Part shown: one piece after another, positions 9,182-19,286 of the stretch
How the letters are laid out: every line of letters begins with the position of its first letter
How positions within the stretch are numbered: the first letter of the stretch is position 1
NCBI GenBank assembly: GCA_006226595.1
Contig: SBGP01000106.1
Location: 186,001 to 250,000, forward strand
Length of the DNA stretch: 64,000 bases
Direction: 5' to 3'
Source of the DNA: Deltaproteobacteria bacterium
Lineage (GTDB): Bacteria > Myxococcota_A > UBA796 > GCA-2862545
The notes under the pieces: generated by a model
The model's input: the letters and a program-made list of their open reading frames with translations, nothing else
Databases searched by the model: none
Told to the model about the DNA's origin: nothing
Program-made: the position numbers and the translations under genes

Positions 9182-9750
9182 TCGCGCAGGCTGCCGTTTG
9201 CCCAGCCCCGGCGTCGCCAGGGGCCGAGGTGCACGGTGACGCAGCCCGGTCCTTCGTCGAACTGGTCCAGGCCATGCTCGACGAGGGCCGCGAGCAGCGA
9301 GATCCGCACGAGCTCGGCGGGGGAGAAGCCCCAGCCGCCGTACCACAGGCCGAGCTTGCCCTCGTCCTGCGCGGCCTCGAGACCGACGTCCGTGTAGAAC
9401 ACGAAGCCCTGCAGGTGAAGCGGGTCTTCGTGTTCGTCCTTCAGGACCTGCCGAACCTCGTTGTAGGCCTGGAGCGGACTACCGAGCTCGGCTTCGAAGA
9501 CCTCGATCTTCGCGTCGACCAGGTCCTGGAAGGCGGCGAGCAGCCGGTCCACCGTGGTCGGTTCCTCGCCCCAGGTCAGCTCCTTCGCGATCTGAGCGCG
9601 AATCGCGGCCTCGATGAGCGGGCCCGCCTCTTCGGCGTCGTCGCCCTCGGCCTCGAGCAGCTCGACGGTCATGTCGTGGATCTGGTCGAGGGTGTAGGTC
9701 GCGCTCGCGACCCACAGCGCGACGTACTGCAGGGTGTCTTCACTTGCCAT
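9178..9750 (-). CDS. Hypothetical acidic cytoplasmic protein
   Basis: 190 residues with no signal peptide and no membrane segment, rich in Asp/Glu and aromatic residues. It has a helical N-terminal half (ELLEAEGDDAEEAGPLIEAAIRAQ) and a more mixed C-terminal half with LWYGGWGF. No family was recognised. Its stop overlaps the stop of the convergent dioxygenase gene within a CTAG. The lipoprotein gene 9 bp upstream may not be co-regulated, as its start is 450 bp away. Confidence 0.7.
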   Translation of the reverse strand: MASEDTLQYVALWVASATYTLDQIHDMTVELLEAEGDDAEEAGPLIEAAIRAQIAKELTWGEEPTTVDRLLAAFQDLVDAKIEVFEAELGSPLQAYNEVRQVLKDEHEDPLHLQGFVFYTDVGLEAAQDEGKLGLWYGGWGFSPAELVRISLLAALVEHGLDQFDEGPGCVTVHLGPWRRRGWANGSLRD

Positions 9751-9759
9751 GGCCGGCGT

Positions 9760-10203
9760 CTATTGGCTCTCCGCGGGCTCGATGGCAAACACGAGTGTGG
9801 CGGAAGTCGCGTGGATCTCGACGATGTGCCGTTCCGCGCCCATGGCCCACGTGTGGCGCACGGCCATCTCGTCGCAGGCGTCCTCGACGCTGTCCTCGGC
9901 GCGGACCTCGTCGCCGGCGCCGTCGTAGACCGTGACCGTCGGAACGCTCTCGAAGCCGAGCGCGTAGCTGCCGGCGCTGTCCGGCGTGAGCGTGAAGTAG
10001 CCGCTGAACCCGCCGCTGCCGTCGTCGTTGAGGGTGAGCTCGACGGTGGTGTCGGTGGCGAACAGGTCCGGACCCTGGCCGGGCGCGCTGCCCGTGGCCG
10101 AGGCGGTGGGCGAGGCGGCCAGACGCGTGCACAGGGCATCGGACAGGGCCGCGCCCGACGGATCGCAGGCGGTGAGGAACAGCAGGAAGGGCAGGGGACG
10201 CAT
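9760..10203 (-). CDS. Small lipoprotein of unknown function
   Basis: 147 residues. The N-terminus [13 protein letters not shown] is a short signal peptide with lipobox LTAC (Cys13). The mature part is a likely beta domain with two further cysteines, one near residue 25 (DALCTRL) and one in VEDACDEMA. No known domain is recognised. It lies 9 bp before the acidic hypothetical gene and 29 bp after the ferritin-like gene on the same strand, so the three probably form one unit. Confidence 0.72.
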   Translation of the reverse strand: MRPLPFLLFLTACDPSGAALSDALCTRLAASPTASATGSAPGQGPDLFATDTTVELTLNDDGSGGFSGYFTLTPDSAGSYALGFESVPTVTVYDGAGDEVRAEDSVEDACDEMAVRHTWAMGAERHIVEIHATSATLVFAIEPAESQ

Positions 10204-10232
10204 CGGCACTCCGCGGAGGGCCGGATTCTCGC

Positions 10233-10967
10233 TCAGGCCAGCCCGCTGAGCAGGCGCGTATGCGTCGCTCGCAGGCGCACGGCCGCGAACAGGCTGCGAC
10301 GAACGATCCAGCGCCACCGGCGAGGGGGGCGTGCGCCCAGGGCGCGGAAGAGCATCGCCTGGATGAACGCGAGGTGCTCCTCGCGGTACAGCGCATACAC
10401 CCGGCTCATGTACTCCCTCCGGCTGCGGCGGTGGTGGTAGTCGCCGTCGCCATAGGCGCAGTGGGCCGCAAACGCGATCTGGTCGTCGTCGAGCTCGCGG
10501 ACTCGCCTCGCGATCACCCGCGTTCGCGCGGGCCACGACAGGTCCGGCCGCGCGGCGAGATGGGTGCGAAACCCCTTGTAGTGCCGCACTTCGTCGCGCA
10601 TGAGGGTCGCGCACAGCGCTTGGAGCTCCGGCGTGCGCGCGGCATCGCGCAGGGCCCGGTAGAAGCCCGCGGCGAGCGCCTCCACCACGCAACGGGACAG
10701 GAGTTCCTCGGCGGGAGGTCGGGCGTCGTCCTCGTGGTAGGGCAGGTCGGCGAGCCTCGCGAAGGCGCGGTCGAAGTCGAAGTCCGGGTCGTGCACGGCG
10801 AGGTAGTCGCGCAGGCGCGCCCCGTGGGTGGCCTCCTCGGCGGCCCAGGCGTCGATCCACGGCTGCTCGCCGAGCACCGTCGCGAGGTACGCGCCGTACT
10901 GCTCGGAGCGCGACTCGAGCAGGCACACCGTGCGCAGGATGGGGAACAGGGCGGCATCGTCGTGCAT
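10233..10967 (-). CDS. Ferritin-like di-iron protein, acyl-ACP desaturase-like
   Basis: 244 residues, mostly helical. Two E-x-x-H motifs at the expected spacing for a carboxylate-bridged di-iron site are visible: [13 protein letters not shown] (residues ~43-55) and DEVRHYKGF (~123-131). An additional Glu lies in the first helix ([10 protein letters not shown]). The motifs resemble soluble acyl-ACP desaturases more than rubrerythrins, but the protein is shorter than classical desaturases (~330 residues), so a generic ferritin-like oxidase is also possible. Two more Glu/His sets occur in the C-terminal half (REEHLAFIQ). Confidence 0.7.
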   Translation of the reverse strand: MHDDAALFPILRTVCLLESRSEQYGAYLATVLGEQPWIDAWAAEEATHGARLRDYLAVHDPDFDFDRAFARLADLPYHEDDARPPAEELLSRCVVEALAAGFYRALRDAARTPELQALCATLMRDEVRHYKGFRTHLAARPDLSWPARTRVIARRVRELDDDQIAFAAHCAYGDGDYHHRRSRREYMSRVYALYREEHLAFIQAMLFRALGARPPRRWRWIVRRSLFAAVRLRATHTRLLSGLA

Positions 10968-11077
10968 CGCGACCTCCGCGTGTGAGGTAGGTCGCGGGTC
11001 GCGCGGTCTCCGAGCAGCGGAAGTGCAGAAGTCGTGGAGAACGCCGGTCGCGGTAGGCTGGGGGTCCGGAGGCCCTC

Positions 11078-12898
11078 GTGCGCACGCTCCTCGCCCTGCT
11101 CCTCATCGGCTGCACGCCGGATCCGATCGGCTCCGACAGCGGGGTGGTCGAGTCCGACACCGACACCGATACCGACGCGGATGCGGACACCGACGCGGAC
11201 GCCGACACCGACGCGGACGCCGATACCGACGCGGACGCCGATACCGACGCGGACGCCGACACCGACGCGGACGCCGACACCGACGCGGATGCCGACACCG
11301 ACGCGGACGCCGATACCGACACGGACGCCGATACCGACGCGGACGCCGATACCGACGCGGATGCCGATACCGACGCGGATGCGGACACCGATGCGGACAC
11401 GGACACCGACCCCTCTCCGGTGCCGTACCCCACGCGCTCGACGTACCACCTCAAGGGCATCCAGCCGGACTTCTGGCCGAACAAGCAGGAGCTCTCCGGC
11501 AACCAGGCCGGTGGCGTCGCGATGAACCTCGTGTGGGCGACGTGGGAGCCCACCGTGACCACCGCGCCGTGTGCGAACGGCCAGGAGGCCTACGACGGGC
11601 ACTGCTTCACCGTGCACGCCGCTACCGACGACGCGATCCGGGAGTGGACCGACCTCGGCGTGGTCGTCACCGCCGTCGTCTACGGCGTGCCCGAGTGGGC
11701 GCGTATGCAGCCGTGCGTGCCGGTGACGAGCGGCTTCGAGATCTTCTGCGCGCCCGACGAGCCCGCGGACTACGCGCGCTTCGCCGGGTTCCTCGCGGAT
11801 CGCTACGACGGAAACCACGGCCACGGGCGCATCGCCGACTTCGTCGTCCACAACGAGGTGAACAGCAACGACTGGTTCGACGTCGCGTGCGGCCAGGGCA
11901 CGGCCTGCGACGCGAACGCGTGGCTCGGCGAGATCACCGCCAACTACAACGCCGCCTACGACGCGGTGATCGCCGAGCAGCCGCAGGCCAAGGTCTTCGT
12001 GTCGCTGACCCACCACTTCGGCGACACCTACGACCAGCCGTCGGCGAGCAATCCGCTGCTCTCGGCGGAGACCGTGCTCACCGCGGTGGCCGATGCCGCG
12101 GGCAGCCGCGACTGGCGCGTGGCCTACCACCCGTACCCGCCAGACCTCACCGTGCCCACGTTCTCGGCCGAGGACTGGCCCAAGGTCACCTACGGCAACA
12201 TCGGTACCCTCGCGGGCTGGCTGTACCAGAACTACCCGAACAGCGTGGCCGCGCGAGAGATCCACCTCACCGAGAGCGGGGTGAACTCGATCGCGCCGAA
12301 CGCGACCCAGGCCGCCCAGGCCGACGGCGTGTGCGACAGCCTGCGTAATGTCGTCGCGACGCCGGGTATCGAGAGCTACATCTACCACCGCATGCAGGAC
12401 CACCCGGTCGAGGTCGCGCAGGGCATCGGCCTCGGGCTTCGCGACGACAACGGGAATGCCAAGGCCTCGTGGGCGGTGTGGGCGCTGGCGAATCGCTTCG
12501 ACCTGCAGCCGCCCCAGCTCGACTGCGGCTTCGAGCACCTCCCGTTCACGCGCCTCGCGCGCAGCTACGACAGCACGCGTGGGCACTGGGCGAGCACGCG
12601 CATCGCGCCGGACGGGTTCTCCGAAGAGACCGCATGGCTGCTGTACCGCGAGCCTCAGGCGAACACGCGGCTGCTCTTCGAGTGCCAGGTCGGGCAGCAC
12701 AACCTGGTCACCGCCGATCCCGGCTGCGAGGGCCAGCACCCGCTCGGTCCGCTCGGCTACGCCTCGACCAGCGATACCGCTGACACCGTGCCCCTCTACC
12801 GCTGCCGCACGAGTGGCGGCGACCACTTCGTCAGTGGCGATGCCGCGTGCGAGGGGCAGATCGTCGAGCAGTTGCTCGGCTACGTGTGGGTGCCGTAG
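11078..12898 (+). CDS. Glycosidase-like (beta/alpha)8 lipoprotein with acidic spacer
   Basis: 606 residues starting at GTG 11078 behind TCCGGAGG. Lipobox LIGC (Cys12) is followed by an 85-residue Asp-Thr/Asp-Ala spacer (residues 27-111) and then a TIM-barrel domain. VVHNEVNS (Glu260) and HLTESGVNS (Glu399) sit where a clan GH-A retaining glycosidase carries its acid/base and nucleophile, and the domain resembles the DUF5722 group. The last ~100 residues hold [15 protein letters not shown] and LLGYV phrases of a DUF5648-like repeat, probably carbohydrate- or wall-binding. It would be tethered to the outer membrane and held away from it by the charged spacer. Substrate unknown. Confidence 0.75.
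   Translation: MRTLLALLLIGCTPDPIGSDSGVVESDTDTDTDADADTDADADTDADADTDADADTDADADTDADADTDADADTDADADTDTDADTDADADTDADADTDADADTDADTDTDPSPVPYPTRSTYHLKGIQPDFWPNKQELSGNQAGGVAMNLVWATWEPTVTTAPCANGQEAYDGHCFTVHAATDDAIREWTDLGVVVTAVVYGVPEWARMQPCVPVTSGFEIFCAPDEPADYARFAGFLADRYDGNHGHGRIADFVVHNEVNSNDWFDVACGQGTACDANAWLGEITANYNAAYDAVIAEQPQAKVFVSLTHHFGDTYDQPSASNPLLSAETVLTAVADAAGSRDWRVAYHPYPPDLTVPTFSAEDWPKVTYGNIGTLAGWLYQNYPNSVAAREIHLTESGVNSIAPNATQAAQADGVCDSLRNVVATPGIESYIYHRMQDHPVEVAQGIGLGLRDDNGNAKASWAVWALANRFDLQPPQLDCGFEHLPFTRLARSYDSTRGHWASTRIAPDGFSEETAWLLYREPQANTRLLFECQVGQHNLVTADPGCEGQHPLGPLGYASTSDTADTVPLYRCRTSGGDHFVSGDAACEGQIVEQLLGYVWVP
11156..11410 (+). repeat. Coding tandem repeat, Asp-Thr-Asp-Ala-Asp-Ala spacer
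   Basis: 85 codons in which every second residue is Asp. The main period is 18 bp (codons for D-T-D-A-D-A) with drifting third positions (GCC/GCG, GAC/GAT). It encodes the linker of the glycosidase-like lipoprotein. Copy number is likely to vary between strains. Confidence 0.9.
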
Positions 12899-12919
12899 CG
12901 ACGCTCGCCGGGGCGGCGC

Positions 12920-13351
12920 CTAGCCGAGGTCGTCGACCAGCCGCCCCAGCGCATCACGGGTCATCGCCCAGTCCTTGGGCTTGCGGCCCTCGTCGCTCGC
13001 TTCCCAGCGGCGGATGTCCACCTTGCGGGTACCGCTGACCTCGACCTCGACGAACTCGCGCCCACGCATCTCGTCGGGCTTGGTGCGCAGGATGGCGCCG
13101 CCGAGCCTCGGGTCCACCTCGACCGCGTGGATGCGCTCGGGCAGGACGCCGGCGAGCTGGCCGGGCAACTCTTCCGCGGCGGTCTCGATGGGCACGTCGC
13201 GTCCGCGCTCGATCTTCACGCCGCGCACCCGCACACCGACGGGCCCGCTGGTGACCACGTCCACGTGGGCCTTCGCACCGCCGTGCTCCGCGGTGATCGT
13301 GCCCTCGGACTTCTTGTCCAGAGCCTCGGCGAGGGCGTCGGCGAGGCTCAT
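12920..13351 (-). CDS. Small protein at the end of the prkA-spoVR operon
   Basis: 143 residues, no signal peptide, beta-rich with charged termini. Phrases include VVTSGPVGVRVRGVKIERGRD and IHAVEVDPRLGGAILRTKPDE. The start overlaps the spoVR stop by ATGA (13348-13351), so it is translationally coupled to the stress operon. No family was recognised. Confidence 0.75.
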   Translation of the reverse strand: MSLADALAEALDKKSEGTITAEHGGAKAHVDVVTSGPVGVRVRGVKIERGRDVPIETAAEELPGQLAGVLPERIHAVEVDPRLGGAILRTKPDEMRGREFVEVEVSGTRKVDIRRWEASDEGRKPKDWAMTRDALGRLVDDLG

Positions 13352-14880
13352 CCGTCCTCCTTGCGCTCGCTCTTCTTGAGCTCGGTGCCGTCGTGGCTCA
13401 GCCGGATCGGCTTGCCGTCGACGACCGTGTCGAGGTGCACCGAGCGCCGCCAGATGGTGGCGAGGTTCTTGAGGGTGACCGCGGCCCAGTCGAGCTGGAT
13501 GTCGAGGCCCTCGTGGGTGTGCTCGAGCATCAGCTCGCCGCGGTTGAACGCGTTCGCGTCGGTGACCATGACCCGCGGCGTGCCGCGACTCGCGACCATC
13601 TGCAGCAGGCCCTTCTTCACGTCCGCGAAGTCGCGGGAGTCGATGACCCACTCCCGAGCGCGCTTGTCGTAGGCGGTGGTGAAGAAGCCCTGCTGGCGGC
13701 AGAAGTCTGCCGTCAGGAAGGTATCGAGGAAGGTGATGTCGTTGTGGGTGCGGCGGACCTGGAAGATCTTCTCGCGACCCTCCATCGCCCCCGTGTCCCA
13801 CCGACGCCGCTCGCGCGGGTCGTCGCAGTCGACCCAGTCCTTGCCGTGCTGGCCCTTGTCCCAGCGCTCCTCGATGTGCCGCCACAGCTCGACGCCCATC
13901 TTGTAGGGGTTGAGCTGACCCGGCCGCATCGCGGTCGTGCCCGAGTGGTGGTCGCAGTAGTCGATGACCTCGCTGTCATCGAGGATGTCCTGCGTCATCA
14001 TCTTCGTGTGCCAGTACGTGGCCCAGCCCTCGTTCATGATCTTGGTCTGGCCCTGGGGCGCGAAGTACATCGCCTCGTCGCGGATGATCTGCAGGATCTG
14101 GTGCTGCCACGACTCGAGCGGTGCCGCCTCGAGCAGGAAGCCGAGCACGTCGCGCACGGGCTCCTCGGGGTAGCGCCGCATCTTCGCGAGCTCTTCGGCC
14201 TTCTTCTCGCGCTGGGCGGCCAGGAACTCGGGCGGGTTGATGTGCTTGTCCATGTAGCCCTTGGCCGGGATCTTCCCGACCACTTCCCGGTTCGTGTGCG
14301 CTTCCTCGTACTCGGCCTGCGAGGTGCGTCGCTCACGCCGGATGTGCGGGCTGTGCGGATCGACGAGGTTGTCGAGCGACAGGCACAGGTCGATGAAGCT
14401 CTCGACCGGGGACTGCCCGTGCTTGTCCATCAGCTTGCGGACCTTGGCCGCGTGGTTGGCCATCTGGTCGAGCATCTTGCGGTTCGTCGGCGCGAACCAC
14501 AGGTTGTTCTTGAAGAAGTCGACGTGGCCGAACACGTGGCTCATCACCAGCTTCTGGTCGACGACGAGGTTGTTGTCGAGCAGGTAGGCGTAGCTGGGAT
14601 CCGTGTTGATCACCATCTCGTAGATCTTCGACAGACCGTACTCGTAGCTGGTCTGCATCTGGATGTAGTCCATGCCCCAGCGCCAGTGCGGGTAGCGGGT
14701 CGGAAACCCGCCATACGAGGCGATCATGTTGATCTCCTCGTAGGTGCACATCTCGAAGATGGTCTCGAAGAAGTCGAGTCCGTAGCCCTTGGCGAGGGTC
14801 TCGATCTTCTGGCGCCAGTCCTCGAGCTCTTGCGGGAGCGCGCGACCTTCGCGGAGGAAGCGGTTGGAGATCAGCGCCAT
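13348..14880 (-). CDS. SpoVR family protein
   Basis: 510 residues, the usual length for SpoVR/YcgB. Characteristic segments are [59 protein letters not shown] and [10 protein letters not shown]. SpoVR is needed for spore cortex formation in Bacillus. In proteobacteria the gene follows prkA and a DUF444 gene and belongs to the general stress or stationary-phase response; the biochemical activity is unknown. The ATG at 14880 lies 2 bp after the DUF444 stop. In a myxobacterium a link to development would be plausible but is not shown. Confidence 0.95.
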   Translation of the reverse strand: MALISNRFLREGRALPQELEDWRQKIETLAKGYGLDFFETIFEMCTYEEINMIASYGGFPTRYPHWRWGMDYIQMQTSYEYGLSKIYEMVINTDPSYAYLLDNNLVVDQKLVMSHVFGHVDFFKNNLWFAPTNRKMLDQMANHAAKVRKLMDKHGQSPVESFIDLCLSLDNLVDPHSPHIRRERRTSQAEYEEAHTNREVVGKIPAKGYMDKHINPPEFLAAQREKKAEELAKMRRYPEEPVRDVLGFLLEAAPLESWQHQILQIIRDEAMYFAPQGQTKIMNEGWATYWHTKMMTQDILDDSEVIDYCDHHSGTTAMRPGQLNPYKMGVELWRHIEERWDKGQHGKDWVDCDDPRERRRWDTGAMEGREKIFQVRRTHNDITFLDTFLTADFCRQQGFFTTAYDKRAREWVIDSRDFADVKKGLLQMVASRGTPRVMVTDANAFNRGELMLEHTHEGLDIQLDWAAVTLKNLATIWRRSVHLDTVVDGKPIRLSHDGTELKKSERKEDG

Positions 14881-14882
14881 GG

Positions 14883-15965
14883 CTACCTTCCCTTCCCGAG
14901 CAGGTCCTTGATCGAGTCCATGATCGCGTCCCGGTTGGGCACGCGGGACAGGGTCACGGCCTCTTCGTCGCCGAAGGCCTCGAGCAGATCCTTGATGAAC
15001 TGGCCGGAGCCGTACTGGCTGTCGACCTGGGCGTACGAGAACTGGTTCGACATCGGGATCAGCGTGTTCTTGAGCAGCTCGATGCATGCCCGCGTGTCGC
15101 TGCCCGACCAGTTGTCCCCGTCGCTGAAGTGGAAGGGGTAGATGTTCCACTCGGCCGGGTCGTAGTCCTTGGTGAGGATCTCGACGCACAGCTTGTAGGC
15201 CGAGGAGATCAGCGTGCCTCCGCTCTCCCGCGTGTGGAAGAAGGTGTGGCGGTCGACCTCGCGGGCGCTGGCATCGTGGATGATGAACCGGGTCTCGACG
15301 TCCTTGTAGTGATGGGACAGCCAGGTATCGATCCAGAAGGCCTGATTGCGCACGATCTCCTTCTGCTCGTTCCCCATCGAGCCGGACACGTCCATCATGT
15401 ACACGACGACCGCGGCCGAGCGGGGCTCGCGCTCGACGACGTAGTGCCGGTAGCGCTTGTCCTCCTTGATCGGGATGATCACGGGACGCTCGGCGTCGAA
15501 GCCGCCGCTGGCGATGGTCCGCTGGAGCGCCCGTCGGTAGGTGCGCTTGAAGTGTCGGAGCGACTCGGGGCCCTGCTGAGCGATGCCCTTGTAGCGGTTG
15601 CGCTCGGCCATCGACTCTTTGGTGCCCTTGGGCTCGATGCGCGGCAGCTCCAGCTCCTCGCCGAGGATCTCCGCGAGCTCGTCGAGGGAGACGTCGACCT
15701 CGAGCACGTGCTCGCCGGCCGCGTCCCCCGCCTCCTGGCCCTGGCCGGCGCCATCGCCCTGCTCGCCGTCACCCTGGCCGACGCCGGACTTGTTCTCGCC
15801 GTAGCGAAGCCGGGGAATGCCGATCTGCGGCAGGGGAATGGACACGACGTTCTTGCCCTTGCGGCCGATGAGCTCGCCCGAGGACATGTACTTCTTGAGG
15901 TCCTTGCGGACCTTGCCCTTCACGATGTCGCGGAAGCGACCGAGGTCGCGGTCGATGTTCAGCAT
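14883..15965 (-). CDS. DUF444 (YeaH-type) protein
   Basis: 360 residues. An N-terminal basic region with [24 protein letters not shown] is followed by a low-complexity Gly/Gln/Asp linker (~60-85) and a VWA-like domain with [14 protein letters not shown] (DxSxS metal site). The latter portion carries [20 protein letters not shown] and FSDGDNW. It is the constant middle partner of prkA and spoVR. Start chosen at 15965 behind GGGAGGCG; an in-frame ATG four codons upstream is possible. A chaperone-like role together with PrkA is inferred from conserved neighbourhood only. Confidence 0.95.
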   Translation of the reverse strand: MLNIDRDLGRFRDIVKGKVRKDLKKYMSSGELIGRKGKNVVSIPLPQIGIPRLRYGENKSGVGQGDGEQGDGAGQGQEAGDAAGEHVLEVDVSLDELAEILGEELELPRIEPKGTKESMAERNRYKGIAQQGPESLRHFKRTYRRALQRTIASGGFDAERPVIIPIKEDKRYRHYVVEREPRSAAVVVYMMDVSGSMGNEQKEIVRNQAFWIDTWLSHHYKDVETRFIIHDASAREVDRHTFFHTRESGGTLISSAYKLCVEILTKDYDPAEWNIYPFHFSDGDNWSGSDTRACIELLKNTLIPMSNQFSYAQVDSQYGSGQFIKDLLEAFGDEEAVTLSRVPNRDAIMDSIKDLLGKGR

Positions 15966-16029
15966 CGCGCCTCCCATCCGCAGGCGGGCGACGCCAGGCG
16001 GCGCCCTGCAAGTCGGAAGCTCGACGTCA

Positions 16030-18063
16030 TCAGGAGCCCTTCGCGGCATCACCGCGCGCGAAGATCGACGCCACGTACTGGAGCACGTCGCCGGCGCAGA
16101 TCTGGCAGTAGCCGTGGCGCTCGATCAGCCGCTGCTTCACGACCTCGATCTTCGCCTGGGTCTCCTCGTCCATCGACTGGCTGACCAGGCTCGTGAGCTT
16201 GATGCTGTCCTTGCTGTCCTCGAACAGCTTCAGCTCGAGCGCGCGGTGCAGGCGCTCGTTCATGGTGTAGTCGAAGGTCTTTCCGTCGAGGGCGAGGCCG
16301 GCGATGTAGTTCATCAGCTCGCGGCGGAAGTCGTCCTTGCGGGCCTCCGGGATGTCGATCTTCTCCTCGATCGACCGCATCAGCCGCTCGTTGGGCTCCT
16401 CGTAGGCACCGGTGAACGCGTTCTTCACCCGCTCCTTGAGCACGTAGGCCCGCAGGTTGTCGATGTAGTTGTCGCTCATGCGCTTGAGCGCGGACTCATC
16501 GGCGGCAATCGCCTTCTGGACCTCGTTCTTGACGATGTCCTCGTACTCGGTCTTCACCACGCCGAGCAGCTCGCGGTAGGCCTCGCGCTGGTCGTCGCTG
16601 GAGAGCAGGCTGTGGTGGGTGAGCCCGCTCTCGAGCTCGTTGAGCACCATGAAAGGGTTGAGGCAGGCGATGTCCGGGTCCTTGACCAGGGAGTTGGAGA
16701 TCTTGTCCTGCACGAAGCGCGGGGAGATGCCCTCGAGGCCCTCGCGGCGGGCGCTCTTGCGCAGCTCCTTCACGTGGTCCTCGGTGAACCCGGGAATCGC
16801 GCGACCGTCGTAGAGCTTGGCCTTCTGGAGCAGGGACAGCTGGTGGTTGCTCGGCTGCTCGAGGCGGGTGAGCACCGCCCAGGTCGCGGCCATGCCGATG
16901 GTGTGCGGGGCCACGTGGGCGCCGACGGTCTCGGCCCGGAAGTCCTTCTCGTAGATCCGGGCTTCCTGGCTCGGGCGCGTGATGTACGGCACGTCGATCT
17001 TGATCGTGCGGTCGCGCAGCGCCTCCATGTACTCGTTGTTCTGCAGGCGCCTGTACTCGGGCTCGTTGGTGTGCCCGAGGATGACCTCGTCGATGTGGGT
17101 CTGGGCGAACTTCTTCGGCTTGATCCGGTGCTCCTGGCTCGCGCCGAGCAGGTCGTAGAGGAAGGCCACGTCGAGCTTGAGCACCTCGATGAACTCGATG
17201 ATGCCGCGGTTCGCGACGTTGAACTCACCGTCGAAGTTGAACGCGCGTGGGTCGGAGTCGCTGCCGAACTCGGCGATGAGTCGGTAGTTGATGTCGCCGG
17301 TGAGCTCGGTGGAGTCCTGGTTCTTCTCGTCCTTCGGCTGGAAGGTGCCGATGCCGACGCGGTCCTTCTCGGAGAGGACCAGGCGCCGCACGCGGATGTG
17401 CTGGGCGAGCTTGAGGAAGTCGCCGCCGACCTCGCGCATGACCTGGCGGTACATGTGGCGGCACACCGGGCACAGGTCGCCCTCGAGCTTGACCTTGTAG
17501 CCGTCGGCGTTGGCGTTCACCTTGGCGAGGATGTCGTCCTTGACCTCGTCGGGGAGCAGGCGCAGCGGCTCCTCGTGCATGGGGCAGGGGGTCTCCTTGC
17601 CGTCGAGCACCCACGAATAGGTGTACAGGCGCCCCTCTTCGGTGCGCGAGTACCGCTCGAGGCCCTTCTTGAACAGCCGCGCGATGGTCGACTTGGCCGA
17701 GCCGACCGGGCCGTGGAGGAGGATGACGCGCTTCTCGGGCCCGAAGCCGAGCGCCGCGGCGCGGAGCACGCGCACCAGCTTCATCAGGTGGATGTCGATG
17801 CCGAACACCGCGTCGGCCCCGTCGTCGAAGGGGTCGTCGAAGAAGTGATACCGGCGGATCACCTTCTTGTACTCGGTGTACTCGGAGTAGCCGTAGCTCT
17901 CGATCAGGTCGTACAGCCGCTGATAGGCGTTGCGAGCGATCGACGGGGAGGCTTCGACCATGCCGAGGTAGTCCGCGTAGCTGCCCTCCCAGAGCAGCTC
18001 CTGGAAGCGGGCCGTGTCCTGCTTGGCTTCGATCAGTCCAAGGAGGTCGGTGGTTTCGGTCAT
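16030..18063 (-). CDS. prkA: PrkA family serine protein kinase / AAA+ ATPase
   Basis: 677 residues. An N-terminal AAA-like domain has Walker [10 protein letters not shown] (residues 118-126) and the zinc-like cluster CPMHEE ... CPVCRHMY; the C-terminal PrkA domain follows. The family is reported to phosphorylate serine on a ~60 kDa protein in Bacillus, and some members act as an AAA+ protease. It heads the operon prkA - DUF444 - spoVR - small gene, with 64 bp before the second gene. No -24/-12 or clear sigma-70 promoter was spotted in the 329 bp upstream. Confidence 0.95.
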   Translation of the reverse strand: MTETTDLLGLIEAKQDTARFQELLWEGSYADYLGMVEASPSIARNAYQRLYDLIESYGYSEYTEYKKVIRRYHFFDDPFDDGADAVFGIDIHLMKLVRVLRAAALGFGPEKRVILLHGPVGSAKSTIARLFKKGLERYSRTEEGRLYTYSWVLDGKETPCPMHEEPLRLLPDEVKDDILAKVNANADGYKVKLEGDLCPVCRHMYRQVMREVGGDFLKLAQHIRVRRLVLSEKDRVGIGTFQPKDEKNQDSTELTGDINYRLIAEFGSDSDPRAFNFDGEFNVANRGIIEFIEVLKLDVAFLYDLLGASQEHRIKPKKFAQTHIDEVILGHTNEPEYRRLQNNEYMEALRDRTIKIDVPYITRPSQEARIYEKDFRAETVGAHVAPHTIGMAATWAVLTRLEQPSNHQLSLLQKAKLYDGRAIPGFTEDHVKELRKSARREGLEGISPRFVQDKISNSLVKDPDIACLNPFMVLNELESGLTHHSLLSSDDQREAYRELLGVVKTEYEDIVKNEVQKAIAADESALKRMSDNYIDNLRAYVLKERVKNAFTGAYEEPNERLMRSIEEKIDIPEARKDDFRRELMNYIAGLALDGKTFDYTMNERLHRALELKLFEDSKDSIKLTSLVSQSMDEETQAKIEVVKQRLIERHGYCQICAGDVLQYVASIFARGDAAKGS

Positions 18064-18392
18064 GTGGGACTCCCGGTCGGCAGACGTTCTCTCTGGCTCG
18101 CGCCCGCCATCGTGGGTGGCTGGGGAAAAGTTCGAATGAGAGAGCGTGCGTCCGGCGAACCGGCGGGCCAGCCAGGTGGCTGGGAGTCAGATGGTCGGGC
18201 TGTAGGGTGGTTGCGCCGCTGCCCCGCGGCACCCCTGCGGGGTAGGACCCCGGAAGATGGGTTTGGGTTCTGTAGAGAGTGTACGGGAGGCGATGCTGGG
18301 CCTCCTGCTCAAACACTAGACGCGTCAAGAAGCTGTTGTCATGTCAAGTCTTGTCGGCTGGGCAATCGTCACCGGGGGTGAGAGGATGCCTC
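18064..18392. promoter_or_regulatory. Gene-free divergent region upstream of prkA
   Basis: 329 bp with no supported gene. It holds a short hairpin (CCCCGC-N9-GCGGGG around 18223-18243) and, near the right end, two direct GTCAAG hexamers 16 bp apart. A GAGAGG ribosome site precedes the plus-strand gene at 18393. Promoters for both directions should lie here, but none was assigned. Confidence 0.3.
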
Positions 18393-19247
18393 ATGCCCAT
18401 TCTCCTGCTCGTTTCAGCCTTCGCCCAGACCGTCGATCTCGCGCTTCCCGAGGAGGTCGCCGTGGGTGAGCCGCTCACCGCGGTGATCACCCTCCGCAAC
18501 GAAGGGGACACCCCCCTGCGCATTCCGGTCGAATGGTCCGCTTCGTCGACCGTGAGCGTGGCGCATCATCCGCCTCGGTCTCGCCTGCCCAAGCAGGCCC
18601 ACGCCTCGGTGGCGACCCCGGTCGACGCGGCTTCGCTGACCTGGGCGGTGCTCGAGCCGGGCGCCGAGCAGGTTCACGAGCATGTGCTCGCAGAGCGGGC
18701 CGTGGCCGGCACCTACCTGGTTCACGTCGCGCTCCCGAACCAGACGCTCACCGGGGGAGCGGAGGACCAGTGGCTGCCGCAGCTCGCGGCGTCTCGCGAG
18801 GTGCGGGTCGATCCGAAGCTCGTGCCGGTTCCGCTCGGATCACGGGTGACGGCCGCGCGCGTCGAAGCCGGCGAGCTCGTGCTCGACGTCGAGGTCACCG
18901 GCCCCGCGGACCGCGCGGTGTGGGTGCCCCAGGCCTACCTCCCGGCCTGCGAGGTGGTCGCGTCCCTGGGCAAGGGTCAGGTGACCGGGGTCGGCGTGCG
19001 CACCGGTGCGGGCGGGCAGCCGCCCATCCTCGACGAGCCGCACCTGACGCTGCTCGAGCCAGGAGCACACCAGGTGGTCACGGTCGGGTGTGGCACGCTT
19101 CCGCCGCGAGCGCGGGTGGTCGCGGCGAGCGTGGTGCTCGCCCTGCCCTCGCCCGTGGTGCCGATCCAGCCGGACAGCGCTCGCGAAGTGCTCGACGGCA
19201 CGCTGCACGTACCGCTGTGGATGAGCGAGACGAAGGCCCTTCGCTAG
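18393..19247 (+). CDS. Secreted protein of unknown function
   Basis: 284 residues. A short hydrophobic leader (MPILLLVSAFAQT) probably forms a signal peptide. An Ig-like opening (VAVGEPLTAVITLRNEGDTPLRIPVEW) suggests a beta-sandwich domain of the type used to bind or shape surface polymers. Two Cys (PACEVV and TVGCGT) may form a disulfide. Divergent from prkA; no other linkage is seen. Confidence 0.65.
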   Translation: MPILLLVSAFAQTVDLALPEEVAVGEPLTAVITLRNEGDTPLRIPVEWSASSTVSVAHHPPRSRLPKQAHASVATPVDAASLTWAVLEPGAEQVHEHVLAERAVAGTYLVHVALPNQTLTGGAEDQWLPQLAASREVRVDPKLVPVPLGSRVTAARVEAGELVLDVEVTGPADRAVWVPQAYLPACEVVASLGKGQVTGVGVRTGAGGQPPILDEPHLTLLEPGAHQVVTVGCGTLPPRARVVAASVVLALPSPVVPIQPDSAREVLDGTLHVPLWMSETKALR

Positions 19248-19286
19248 CCGTCCACCCGGGGCAATGCGCCTTCGGGTTGTGGGGTA

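Noticed and set aside
9760-11562. Minus-strand frame encoding (Ser-Val/Ser-Ala)n, which looks like a silk-like repeat protein
   Set aside because: It is the antisense of the Asp-Thr/Asp-Ala spacer of the glycosidase-like lipoprotein; similar shadows occur opposite the other two spacers.
18064-18392. Sigma-54 promoter for the prkA operon
   Set aside because: No TGGCAC-N5-TTGC-type match was found on the minus strand of this region.
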